In this document: piece by piece, positions 53,311 through 62,012 of the stretch
Numbering within the stretch: the stretch's first letter is position 1
Layout of the letters: each line of letters opens with the position of its first letter
NCBI GenBank assembly: GCA_016192455.1
Contig: JACPUC010000019.1
Span: 1-64,000 of the forward strand
Length of the DNA: 64,000 nt
Source: Candidatus Tectimicrobiota bacterium
GTDB taxonomy: Bacteria; JACPUC01
Direction of reading: 5' to 3'
Made by a program: the position numbers and the translations under genes
The notes under the pieces: generated by a model
What the model saw: only the letters and a program-made list of their open reading frames with translations
Told to the model about the DNA's origin: nothing
Databases searched by the model: none

Positions 53311-54702
53311 ATGGAACTACTCTCTGCTTCAGCAACTGAGCTGGCCCGCGCCATCCGTGCCAAGGAAGTCTCCTCCTCCGAGGCGGTGGAGGCGTACCTG
53401 CGGCGCATCGAGGAGATCAATCCCAAGCTCAACGCGGTGGTGGTGGTGACAGCGGAGCGAGCGCGTGCCGAAGCCAAAGAGGCGGATGCGGCGCTGGCGC
53501 GGGGCAGCGTGAAGGGGCCGCTCCACGGCCTGCCCGTGACCATCAAGGACGCCTTCGAGACGGCCGGCGTGATCTCCACCGGCGGCACGCTGGGACGAAA
53601 AGCGTTCGTTCCGGAACGGGACGCCACCGCCGTGGCTCGTCTGCGCGCCGCGGGAGCCATCATGCTCGGCAAGACGAACTGCCCCGAGCTGAGCCTGGCG
53701 TTTGAGAGCGACAACCTTGTCTACGGTCGCACCACCAACCCGTATGACCTGTCGCGGACCCCCGGCGGCAGCTCCGGCGGCGAGGCCGCCATCATCGCCG
53801 CCTGTGGCTCGCCCCTCGGCCTGGGCAGCGACGCGGCCGGAAGCATCCGGCTGCCGTCGCATTACTGCGGCATCGCCGGGATCAAGCCGACCACCGGTCG
53901 CGTGCCGAGGACCGGCCATTTCCCTTCTCCCGACGGCGTGACGCAACCGCTGTGGCAGGTTGGCCCGATGGCCCGCCGAGTGGAGGACCTGATCCTGGTC
54001 CTGCCCATCATCGCCGGCGTGGACTGGTGCGATCCGGCAATCGTGCCGATGCCGCTCGGCGACCCCGCCGGCGTCAAGATCGCCGGGCTGCGGGTTGCGT
54101 TCTACACGGATAACCGCATCTTCGCGCCCACGCCGGAGACGGCCGGGGTAGTGGAGGCGGCGGCGAAAGCGCTTGCCGATGCGGGTGCGGTGGTGGAGGA
54201 GGCGCTGCCGACGGGGATCGAGCAGACCGCCGAGCTTACCAAGGCGGTGCTTGGCGGGGACGGAGGCGCCACGGTGCAGGGCCTCTTACAGGCCGCCGGC
54301 ACCACCGAGATGAGCCCGCTGCTGCAACGCCGGCAGAAGATTCGCACCGCGGGGAAGCTGCCGATTGATGAGTTCTACCGCCAGATGACGCGCTGGCAAA
54401 AGTTTCAGAGTTCCATGCTGGCGTTTTTCCAGCCTTACGACGTGATCATCTGCCCCGCGAACGCCGCCCCGGCCATGCCGCACGGAACCACCAGCGATCC
54501 CGACAAGTTCCTCGCCTTCATGTACACCCTCACCTACAACCTCACCGGCTGGCCCGGCGTGGTGGTGCGGGGAGGAACGTCAGCCGAGGGCTTGCCGATC
54601 GGCGTGCAGGTTGTCGCCCATGCCTGGAAGGAGCACGTCGCCCTGGCGGTGGCCCAGCACCTCGAACGTCTGCTGGGTGGCTGGCAGCCCCCGCCGCTGT
54701 AA
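53311..54702 (+). CDS. Amidase signature family hydrolase
   Basis: A 463-residue Ser-cisSer-Lys hydrolase. The catalytic residues are visible: K79 (VTIKDAFE), S154 in PGGSSGGEAA and nucleophile S178 in LGSDAAGSIRLPS. The pattern is nearer to free-standing amidases (FAAH/6-aminohexanoate type) than to GatA, and no gatB or gatC is adjacent. The ATG at 53311 follows GGAG; the frame is open upstream but non-conserved. It hydrolyses an amide to acid and ammonia; substrate unknown. Confidence 0.88.
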   Translation: MELLSASATELARAIRAKEVSSSEAVEAYLRRIEEINPKLNAVVVVTAERARAEAKEADAALARGSVKGPLHGLPVTIKDAFETAGVISTGGTLGRKAFVPERDATAVARLRAAGAIMLGKTNCPELSLAFESDNLVYGRTTNPYDLSRTPGGSSGGEAAIIAACGSPLGLGSDAAGSIRLPSHYCGIAGIKPTTGRVPRTGHFPSPDGVTQPLWQVGPMARRVEDLILVLPIIAGVDWCDPAIVPMPLGDPAGVKIAGLRVAFYTDNRIFAPTPETAGVVEAAAKALADAGAVVEEALPTGIEQTAELTKAVLGGDGGATVQGLLQAAGTTEMSPLLQRRQKIRTAGKLPIDEFYRQMTRWQKFQSSMLAFFQPYDVIICPANAAPAMPHGTTSDPDKFLAFMYTLTYNLTGWPGVVVRGGTSAEGLPIGVQVVAHAWKEHVALAVAQHLERLLGGWQPPPL

Positions 54703-54962
54703 ATCAAGGACGACGTGCAGAGGTCCCGTTGATGGCGAGGAAAGCCGCTCTACCGCGGGCTGTTGGAGGACCGACTTCGATCACGAAGCGGCATGAGAAG
54801 GGCTCTGATTCATTGCGCAAGCGAGCGCTTATCCACTCCCATCACGCTGCGGAGGAGTGTGCCTGAAATTCCGGGGCTGGAGAGGCCGAAAGAGAGGCAG
54901 GTTCAATCGGCGGCTCAGCCTGCATCGCCAGGCCGCGGAAATGCCAGTTGCGGCTGTAACGC

Positions 54963-55040
54963 TGGCGTCCCCAGGGGGATTTGAACCCCCGTCGCCGGCG
55001 TGAAAGGCCGGTGTCCTGGGCCGGACTAGACGATGGGGAC
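54963..55040 (-). tRNA. tRNA-Glu (anticodon UUC)
   Basis: The minus strand folds as a full cloverleaf: acceptor GTCCCCA/TGGGGAC, anticodon stem CCGGC-CTTTCAC-GCCGG giving UUC, T-arm GGGGG-TTCAAAT-CCCCC, discriminator G and encoded CCA. Glutamyl-tRNA is also the substrate of HemA. Confidence 0.95.
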
Positions 55041-55096
55041 GCCGATTCCGGCGAGCAGCACGGGAGGGCGTTACAGGGACGGTGGTCCAACCAGCT

Positions 55097-55173
55097 TGGT
55101 GAGCCGCGAAGGATTCGAACCTTCGACCCACGCCTTAAAAGGGCGTTGCTCTACCGGACTGAGCTAGCGGCCC
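55097..55173 (-). tRNA. tRNA-Lys (anticodon UUU)
   Basis: The minus strand gives acceptor GGGCCGC/GCGGCTC, D-arm TAGCTCAGTCCGGTAGAGCA, anticodon stem ACGCC-CTTTTAA-GGCGT giving UUU, T-arm with GGTTCGAATCC, discriminator A and encoded CCA. It lies 56 bp upstream of tRNA-Glu in one probable transcript. Confidence 0.95.
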
Positions 55174-55661
55174 ACCTCCTTGGTTATCAGTCTGCGTTGC
55201 GAAGGAGCTGGGGAGGACCGCAGACGCTGCGTTCAGGAGTTCAGGACGAACCCTCGGTTCAACCCTCCCGTTCCAGGTGGCGCGGCCAGCACGTACCGCA
55301 GGGAGAGCCTGCGGCCGCAACGGTTCGCCGCCCGACCTGCTGCCTCAAAGCGAGAGTCTGTGGCGCCCCGGCGCACCAAACGACGACTCGGCATTCCGCC
55401 GGGGCGGGGAGAGCGAGCCTGCGTTTTGCCGCGAAACATCAAGGGCATCCGGTTGGCTCGCAGGGACGCAAGATACATTACTGCGTGAAAGGATTCCCGT
55501 CAAGTTCACCGACTTTCAGCCCTGCCGGCAAGGAACGCGACTCCTGCCGAGGCAAGAGGGGCGCTCGCCCACCACCGCGCCCCTCGCTTGCGTCGCCTGA
55601 AGCCGCCGGCTCCGTCGCGGAGGGATTGCCCTGCCGCGGGGGCGCTCCTCTGTCGCGCTGC
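55174..55661. other. Intergenic region, nothing recognised
   Basis: A 488-bp gap between the tRNA pair and the purine permease stop. No frame here shows a known domain, and no clear promoter or repeat is visible. Confidence 0.4.
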
Positions 55662-56948
55662 TCAGCTCACTAGCAAGTTGGGCACCGACAGCGCGGCGAT
55701 AAGGTAGAGCACCAGGTTGAGGTCCCGCCACTTCCCCAGCGCCAGCTTGAGGAGGACGTAGCTGAGGAAACCAAAGAGCAGGCCATGCGAGATGGAGTAG
55801 GTGAACGGCATGAGGACGATCGTGAGGAAGCTCGGGAAGGCGTCCTCCCAGTTCGTAAAGTCGATCTCCCGCACGCCGCGCATCATGTAGACCCCGACGG
55901 CGATAAGGGCGGGGGCCGTGGCATAGGTCGGGACGACGGCGATCAGGGGCGTGAAGAACATGGCGAGCAGGAAGAGGACGCCGGTGGTGACGGCGGTGAG
56001 GCCGCTGCGGCCGCCCTGGGCGATGCCGCTGGCGGACTCGATGTAGGTCGTCGTCGTCGAGGTTCCCAGCAGGGCTCCCGCGGCCGTCGCCATGGCATCG
56101 GCCGCCAGCATCTGGCCGATCTTCGGGATGCTGCCGTCGGCTTGCACCATGCCCGCCTGGTAGGCCACCCCCACCATGGTGCCGACGCTGTCGAAGAGGT
56201 CCACAAACATCATGGTGAAGATGGCGCCCCACAAGCCCACCGTGAAGATGGCGGCGAAGTCGAGCCGCAGCGCGATGGGGGCCGGCGAGGGTGGCAAGCT
56301 CAGCACGCCTGCCGGCGTGCTTCCATAGCCCAGGAGCATGCCGAGGATCGCCGTGGCCAGAATGCCCGCGAGGATCGCCCCCCGTATTCCCCGCGCGGCA
56401 AGGTACATGATGACGAGCAGACCGAAGAGGCCCAGAAAGACGGTCGGCTTGAGCTTGCCGATGGTGATGAAGGTGGCGGGATGGGCCACCACGAGCCCAA
56501 GGTTTTGCAGGCCGATGAGGGTGATGAAGAGGCCGATGCCGATGGAGAGGGAGAGGCGCAGGGCGGCGGGGATGGAGCGCACGAACCTCTCGCGCACCCC
56601 GACGACGGTGAGGAGGAGAAAGAGGATGCCGCTGTAGAAGACGGCGCCCAGCGCCACCTGCCAGGAGAGCCCCAGGCTCTTCACGAGGGTGAAGGTGAAG
56701 AAGGCATTCAGGCCCATCCCCGGCGCCATCATGAGCGGCACGCGCGGCCACAGACCAAGCAGCAGCGTCGCCAGGCCCGAGATGAGGCAGGTGACGGTGA
56801 TCAGGGCGCCCCGGTCCATGCCCGTCTCGGAGAGAATGGAAGGATTCACGAAGATGATGTAAGCTGCGGTAAGGAAGGTGGTGATGCCGGCCAAAATTTC
56901 AATGCGCACCGTGGTGCCGTGTCGCTGCAGCTCGAAGAAACGCTCCAT
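55662..56948 (-). CDS. NCS2-family purine permease (AzgA/GhxP type)
   Basis: A 428-residue inner-membrane transporter with 12-14 helices. It carries family motifs YIIFVNPSILSETGMDRGA, MMAPGMGLNAFFT, the substrate-site region FVDLFDSVGTMVGVA and TYIESASGIAQGGRSGL. The last is typical of the guanine/hypoxanthine/adenine branch rather than the uracil branch. The ATG at 56948 follows a strong AGGAGGAG. Confidence 0.93.
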   Translation of the reverse strand: MERFFELQRHGTTVRIEILAGITTFLTAAYIIFVNPSILSETGMDRGALITVTCLISGLATLLLGLWPRVPLMMAPGMGLNAFFTFTLVKSLGLSWQVALGAVFYSGILFLLLTVVGVRERFVRSIPAALRLSLSIGIGLFITLIGLQNLGLVVAHPATFITIGKLKPTVFLGLFGLLVIMYLAARGIRGAILAGILATAILGMLLGYGSTPAGVLSLPPSPAPIALRLDFAAIFTVGLWGAIFTMMFVDLFDSVGTMVGVAYQAGMVQADGSIPKIGQMLAADAMATAAGALLGTSTTTTYIESASGIAQGGRSGLTAVTTGVLFLLAMFFTPLIAVVPTYATAPALIAVGVYMMRGVREIDFTNWEDAFPSFLTIVLMPFTYSISHGLLFGFLSYVLLKLALGKWRDLNLVLYLIAALSVPNLLVS

Positions 56949-57184
56949 GCCCAGCTCCTCCTGCAACCGCTCGCCGAGAACGCTGCGCTTCCCAGCTTCG
57001 AGGCGTCTCCCTTAGCCGGACATCGCGGCGCAGAGACCCCGAGCGGGACGGCGCACGAGCGCGCCGGGCCGGCGTGGTGATCCGGCAGCCGTCCCTCTTC
57101 CCGACCAGGCGAGAAGAGCGCGCCCCAAAATCAGGGGTTGCGGCGGCCCCTCGCGCAGCCGCGGGCCGTCCAGGTAAACTCGAA

Positions 57185-57200
57185 TGTTCCACGTGGAACA
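57185..57200. promoter_or_regulatory. parS-like ParB-binding site
   Basis: A perfect 16-bp palindrome, TGTTCCACGTGGAACA, extended by AAT/ATT to 20 bp. This matches the chromosomal parS consensus recognised by ParB/Spo0J, in the form known from pseudomonads. It lies in the 361-bp gap between the permease and the cysteine hydrolase. parS sites usually cluster near the replication origin; parA/parB are not in the window. Confidence 0.8.
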
Positions 57201-57309
57201 TTGGCGGCCGCTCGCGCAGCCGCGCGCTTGGGGCCGGCGCCGCAGCCGTCACGCAGCCTCTGCATCGCCCCCGGAGTCGCACGCCGGCTGGGCAGGAAGG
57301 AAGTGTACC

Positions 57310-57948
57310 ATGATGCAGCCTCTCTTAAACACCCTTGATCACACGGCGCTCCTGGTCATCGACATGCAGAACGCCTACTGCCATCCCCAGGGTGGGATGG
57401 CCAAGGGGGGAAAAAATATCAACCTGATGCGGCAGTCGATTCAACCGATCGTGGAGCTGATCCAGCTCTGCCGGCGCCAGGGCATTCCCATCCTGCTCTC
57501 CCAGCAGGAGCACTGGGGCAACGCCGACTTGACGCGCCGCAAGCATGCCATCCCCTCCCACCTCGACCGTCAGAAGATCAGCATTGCCGAGCGCGGCACC
57601 TGGGACTTCGAGCTCCTCGACGAGATCAAGGCCGTCCTGCAGCCGGAGGACAACGTCTTCGTCAAGCATCGCATGTCCTGCTTCTTCGACACCAACCTGG
57701 CCACGCGGCTGCGCATGCTTGACGTCACCCAGCTCATCATCGGCGGCGTCGCCACCAACGTCTGCGTGGAATCAACTATTCGGGACGCCTACTTCCGCGA
57801 TTTCGACATCATCGTCGTGCCGGAATGCGTCGGCGGCCCCTGGCCCGAGCTGCATGCAAACACCTTGAAGAACGTCGAGATGCTGTTCGGCCGGCTGGTG
57901 TCGCTGGCCGATCTCTACACCGCGTTCGGAGCGAGGGTGATGGTGTGA
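57310..57948 (+). CDS. Isochorismatase-family cysteine hydrolase
   Basis: A 212-residue alpha/beta hydrolase of the isochorismatase/nicotinamidase group. The catalytic triad is visible: D18 (LLVIDMQNAY), K119 (FVKHRMSCFFDT) and C152 (GGVATNVCVESTIRDAYFRDF), with the cis-peptide GGVATN before the cysteine. Members with this VCVEST motif include ureidoacrylate and N-carbamoyl amidohydrolases, so an amide or carbamoyl substrate is more likely than isochorismate. The double ATG at 57310 follows GGAAGGAAG. The nearby purine permease may hint at nitrogen salvage. Confidence 0.85.
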   Translation: MMQPLLNTLDHTALLVIDMQNAYCHPQGGMAKGGKNINLMRQSIQPIVELIQLCRRQGIPILLSQQEHWGNADLTRRKHAIPSHLDRQKISIAERGTWDFELLDEIKAVLQPEDNVFVKHRMSCFFDTNLATRLRMLDVTQLIIGGVATNVCVESTIRDAYFRDFDIIVVPECVGGPWPELHANTLKNVEMLFGRLVSLADLYTAFGARVMV

Positions 57949-58112
57949 CGCGGCGCGCGGCCAAGCTGCGGCGATGAGGGGGCGCGCCAGACGCGCCGCG
58001 CAGCGGTGAAGAGCAAATTCACAGTTCCGTGGGACGTTGCGAAGGGTCGCGGCTGGTCAACTCGCCCGCGAAGGAGAGACCCCAGGACGTGGAACCGGTG
58101 CGAGGGTGGAAC

Positions 58113-58523
58113 ATGGATGCATGGAGAAACGTGTTCCAGAGTTTGTTACGAAGAAGAGAAAGAACCTCGAGGGGATTCACGCTCATCGAGATGCTGCTGG
58201 TGGTATCAATCATCGGGCTGTTGGCGGCAATCGCCATGCCGGGGTATCAACTCTACTCTCGCCGCGCGCGCCGCGTTGAGGCGCGCCAGGAACTCGGCCA
58301 TATCCGCCGCTTGCAGGATAAGTTTTTCGCCGAGAACGGCAAGTACGCGAAGACGGGATCCGAGTTGAGCTACGAACCTCCAATCGGCGCCACCTACTAT
58401 AAGTACAAGGTGGCTGATGACAAAACTTCCACCGCAACCGGCAAGGCGGGGTTTGATGTTCAGGGAGAACTCTGGACCCTCACCTACGCCACCGGAGAGA
58501 TTATCTGCAAAGCCGGGTGTTAG
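58113..58523 (+). CDS. Type IV pilin/pseudopilin-like protein
   Basis: A 136-residue prepilin. The leader ends at G with the cleavage site RG-FTLIEMLLVVSIIGLLAA, with Glu at +5 and a hydrophobic N-helix. A pilin-like helix (RRVEARQELGHIRRLQDKFFAENGKY) and a small C-terminal domain follow with a possible disulfide (ICKAGC). The ATG at 58113 follows GAGGGTGGAAC. No other pilus genes are adjacent, so it may be a minor or orphan pilin. Confidence 0.85.
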   Translation: MDAWRNVFQSLLRRRERTSRGFTLIEMLLVVSIIGLLAAIAMPGYQLYSRRARRVEARQELGHIRRLQDKFFAENGKYAKTGSELSYEPPIGATYYKYKVADDKTSTATGKAGFDVQGELWTLTYATGEIICKAGC

Positions 58524-58647
58524 GGGTTCGTTGACCTGCGAAACGTACAAGTTGATTCTCCATCCAAGCTTGGCAATACTCTTCTTCCAGAACTTCTATT
58601 GTGTGAGATTTAATTTCCGATACTGAAAAACTCGTGCAGGGAACGCT

Positions 58648-59610
58648 ATGAGAGTGGATATTACCTACCATTATCCCCCTGAATTGATGAGTCTCCTCAT
58701 CGACACAATTCCGCTTCTCAACAAAGCGAAAAAAGATGTGTTTCTGTTTTTCCAAGGTGCTGGGGTGGCGGACTCACTCATGAGGCTTCCCCTTCAACGG
58801 TGGAAACAAGACAGGAACAACATAAACAAATTTGAGATTGCCCGGCAAGTTTTAGTCGAACTTAATGCGAGAGGCGAAACATGCTTAAGAGAACGTCGAG
58901 AAGTTCTAAAGCGTGTGATTGAATTCGAGTCTTTTTCATCCTGCTGGCCAGCGGATCAGCTCAAAGCAAGGGGATTAGTTGCAGAAATTCAGAAGGTAGT
59001 TAACGTCAAGGATAGCTTTACGCGTATGGCAAAAGAACGTGAGGCGACCCAACAAGCCCACATAGCTAAAAAACAGGCTGAGATCGATAAGGCTACCAAA
59101 AAGAGAGATGCGATCACAAAGGTAAAAAGTGACCTATCCGCCTTGTTTACCGAAGGTGACAGGCACAGACGAGGAAAGGCATTGGAAGGAGTCTTAAACT
59201 CTCTATTCGAGGCTTATGGCATTCTCATACGTGAGGCGTTTTCTCTTCCCGGCGATCAGGGCGAGGGAGTGGTTGAACAAATTGATGGTGTCATTGAGCT
59301 TGATGGCCACCTATACTTCGTCGAGGTGAAATGGTGGAAGGAGCCACTTGGTGTTGCAGAAATATCACAGCACCTTGTCCGGGTTTACCATCGTGCCGAA
59401 AGTCGCGCAATCATTATCTCTGCCTCTGACTTCACCGCTCCTGCCGTGACTACATGCAAAAAAGCATTGCAGCAGAAGGTAGTGGTGCTATGCACGTTGC
59501 AAGAAATCACAATTTTACTTGAAAGAGAGGGTGACCTTCGTGAGTTTATCAAGAAAAAAGCCCAGGCCTCAATAGTTGATGGTAACCCCTACTTCGAGGT
59601 CCGCATGTAA
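58648..59610 (+). CDS. Orphan Mrr-type PD-(D/E)xK restriction endonuclease
   Basis: A 320-residue protein. The C-terminal ~150 residues form an Mrr-like nuclease with E180 (RRGKALEGVLNSLF), D213 (VEQIDGVIEL), and E226/K228 (LYFVEVKWW). The N-terminal ~125 residues are a helical domain of unknown function (TYHYPPELMSLLIDTIPLLN, then DRNNINKFEIARQVL). A charged coiled coil (about 127-165) joins them. Base composition is much AT-richer than its neighbours. There is no methyltransferase, so a modification-dependent or other stand-alone defence nuclease is inferred. Confidence 0.8.
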   Translation: MRVDITYHYPPELMSLLIDTIPLLNKAKKDVFLFFQGAGVADSLMRLPLQRWKQDRNNINKFEIARQVLVELNARGETCLRERREVLKRVIEFESFSSCWPADQLKARGLVAEIQKVVNVKDSFTRMAKEREATQQAHIAKKQAEIDKATKKRDAITKVKSDLSALFTEGDRHRRGKALEGVLNSLFEAYGILIREAFSLPGDQGEGVVEQIDGVIELDGHLYFVEVKWWKEPLGVAEISQHLVRVYHRAESRAIIISASDFTAPAVTTCKKALQQKVVVLCTLQEITILLEREGDLREFIKKKAQASIVDGNPYFEVRM

Positions 59611-59648
59611 TCAAACAACGGAACGGGCACCTTGACCGGACATCCCCC

Positions 59649-61235
59649 TCACCCCCTTCTCTTGCGCTGCACCTGCTTGTAGACGCCGAAGCCGAGGACG
59701 ATGACGGGGAGCAGCACCACGGAGAGCCAGAAGATGGCCTGCGGCTCGGCGCCGCTGAGCAGGACGGGGCTCCCTTCGATGTCTTTCGGGCGGATGGCGA
59801 TGAGGTCCTCATCCTGCGCCAGCCAGCTCAGGGTGTTCATGAAGAGGTCGCTGTTCCCCTGCAGCTTGACGGCGTTGTTGCTGGCGAAATCGGAGTCGCC
59901 GAACACCACGAGCCGGGCCTGCTTCGGCTCCGGCTGCGCCGTGGGACTGGGGCTGGCCTGCCCCTGGTTCACGTCCACGGTGGCGACCACCGCCACGGAA
60001 ACCGGGCCGGCAATATCCTTCCCTTGATCGAAGACTGCCTCGCCTTGATCGAGCTTGGCGCGGTCGGTCTCGCCCCAACTGTTCGGGCTTGTCTTCGCCA
60101 GGGTCTGCACCGTGATGCCCAGGCCCGGTTTTTCCTTCGGCCGCACGGAGGTGGCGAGGGGGAAGAAGGTGACGACGTTGAACCGATCCGTAATGGGATG
60201 CTTCTCGTACGACGAGACAGTGGGGACGACCTCATCCACGCCGAAGAGCCGACTCAGCTTGTCCAGAACGATGTCGTTGCCGAGGACCACGCCATACTTG
60301 TCGAGCAGCTTCGCATAGCCGGGGGGGGTATCGGGATCGAGCAGGAAGAGGGCATTGCCCCCCTTGGCGATGAATGCGGTGAGACGTTCGAGCTCCTTCT
60401 CGTGGAGCTCCCGCCGGGGACCGGCGATGATGACCGTGGTGGCGTCGTCGGGGACCTTCTCGGCGGTGAGGAGGACGAGGTCCTTGAGGTCGTAGTTGGA
60501 GCCGCGGATGGTCGCGGCGATCTGGCTGTATCCATCCTGAGCAGAATTGTCGCTGCTCTTCTCGCCATGCCCTTTCAGGAGGTACGCCGTCTTGTTCTTC
60601 TCGCGCAGCACCTTGATGAGGCCGTTCGTCAGATCCTGCTCGCGCGGCGCAACCAGCTTCTCCTCCTTCTTGCCGGCTTTCAGCACCACGGTGCCGTAAC
60701 TCTTGATGCCGAACTTCTCGGCTTCACGCGGGCTGCGGTCGGGATCAACGAAACGAAAGCTGAACTTCTCGGAGAGGTAGGCATAGCGGTCGAGCAGGTT
60801 CTGCATCTCCAGGCGGCCGCCCTGCGCCTCTTCATAGAAGGCGATCACCTCGACCGTCTGCTTCAGGTTGCGCACCACCTGCTGCGTCTGCGGGGCGAGA
60901 GTGTAGCGGGCCGTCTTCGTCACGTCGAAGCGCTTCGTATGCTTGGTTGAGAGCACCTCCACCATGACGGCGATGCCAAGCACGACGAGGATCATCAGGG
61001 TGGCGGCGAAGCCGTAGCGGGTGGAGCGGCTCCCCAGCCAGCCGCGCAGGCGGGCGAAGTTCACCAGGAGGGCGATGAGGAGCAGCACGAGCCCCACGAT
61101 GAGGAGGACGACGCTGCTGGTCACCAGGGTTCTGTACGCCAGGCGGACCACCAGGCCCACGGCCACCAGAACGGCCCCGAGGAGACCGAGCCAGGCCGCC
61201 ACTTGCTGGCTTCGACTCGGATACCCTGCACCCAT
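59649..61235 (-). CDS. GldG-type ABC-associated membrane protein
   Basis: A 528-residue protein with helices at the N-terminus and one at the C-terminus around a large extracytoplasmic domain. The domain begins TKHTKRFDVTKTARYTLAPQ and contains the DUF4350/IFT52-like parts LLKGHGE, IIAGPRRELHEKELERL and NALFLLDPDTPPG. It is the GldG component beside GldF- and GldA-like genes. In Bacteroidetes this set supports gliding; in other phyla it is a transporter of unknown cargo. The ATG at 61235 follows GGAGGAG, 3 bp after the permease stop. Confidence 0.87.
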   Translation of the reverse strand: MGAGYPSRSQQVAAWLGLLGAVLVAVGLVVRLAYRTLVTSSVVLLIVGLVLLLIALLVNFARLRGWLGSRSTRYGFAATLMILVVLGIAVMVEVLSTKHTKRFDVTKTARYTLAPQTQQVVRNLKQTVEVIAFYEEAQGGRLEMQNLLDRYAYLSEKFSFRFVDPDRSPREAEKFGIKSYGTVVLKAGKKEEKLVAPREQDLTNGLIKVLREKNKTAYLLKGHGEKSSDNSAQDGYSQIAATIRGSNYDLKDLVLLTAEKVPDDATTVIIAGPRRELHEKELERLTAFIAKGGNALFLLDPDTPPGYAKLLDKYGVVLGNDIVLDKLSRLFGVDEVVPTVSSYEKHPITDRFNVVTFFPLATSVRPKEKPGLGITVQTLAKTSPNSWGETDRAKLDQGEAVFDQGKDIAGPVSVAVVATVDVNQGQASPSPTAQPEPKQARLVVFGDSDFASNNAVKLQGNSDLFMNTLSWLAQDEDLIAIRPKDIEGSPVLLSGAEPQAIFWLSVVLLPVIVLGFGVYKQVQRKRRG

Positions 61236-61238
61236 GCC

Positions 61239-62012
61239 TCAGCTCCTCCAGCGCTTCGACTCCAGCGAGCGCATGGTCAAGAACAGGCAGAAGACGACGA
61301 AGTTGAGGTAGAAGACGATGTGCTGCGTATCAATGACGCCCTGGGCGAACATCGTGAAGTGCTCGATGATGGAGATGTGGCGCAGGATGCGCCCGATCGT
61401 CGGCCCTGTGAAGGTGTCGGCGAAGCCGATGGCCCAGATGAGCAGCAGCGTCCCGAAGGTGCTCACCACGGCGACGATCTGATTCTCTGTCAGCGATGAG
61501 ATGAAGATGCCCAGGGCGATGAAGGCGCCCCCCATGAGAAGCATGCCGAGGTAGCCGGAGAGGATGGGGCTGATCTCCGGGCTGCTCACCGCGCCCACAA
61601 TCAACGGGTGGGCGGCGGAGATCGCCAGGGCCAGCGCATAGACCGTGAGGCAGGAGGCGAACTTCGCCAAGCCCACCTCGATATCGCGCACCGGGTAGCT
61701 CAGCAGCAGCTCGAAGGTACCCTGTCGCTTCTCCTCGGCGAAGAGCCGCATGGTGAGCATCGGCACGATCAGCAGCGCGATGATGCTGGCGTTCTCGAAG
61801 AGCGGCCGCAGCACCCCCTCGTTGACGTTCAACTGGTTCAGGAGCTGGGGCTGCTGCACTGCCTGGAAGCTGATGAGACTGAAGAACGCCAGGTTGCTGT
61901 AAAAGAAGTAGCCCGTAATGAGGAGGTAGAACGCGATCACCACGTACGCGATGGGCGACCCAAAGTAGGTGCGCAGCTCCTTCTTGTAGATTGCCCAGAA
62001 GGCCTGCATCAC
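61239..62012 (-). CDS. ABC-2 type permease (GldF-like)
   Basis: A 257-residue membrane protein with six helices. It begins AFWAIYKKELRTYFGSPIAYV, the typical GldF/ABC-2 start, and contains MLTMRLFAEEKRQGTFELLLSYP. It pairs with the ATPase at 62009 (4-nt overlap) and the GldG-like protein. Confidence 0.9.
   Translation of the reverse strand: MMQAFWAIYKKELRTYFGSPIAYVVIAFYLLITGYFFYSNLAFFSLISFQAVQQPQLLNQLNVNEGVLRPLFENASIIALLIVPMLTMRLFAEEKRQGTFELLLSYPVRDIEVGLAKFASCLTVYALALAISAAHPLIVGAVSSPEISPILSGYLGMLLMGGAFIALGIFISSLTENQIVAVVSTFGTLLLIWAIGFADTFTGPTIGRILRHISIIEHFTMFAQGVIDTQHIVFYLNFVVFCLFLTMRSLESKRWRS

Noticed and set aside
58013-58112. A cyclic-di-GMP riboswitch upstream of the pilin gene
   Set aside because: Such elements often precede pilins, but the conserved GCAAAGC and GGUAGCGGGGUUACC-type parts are absent.
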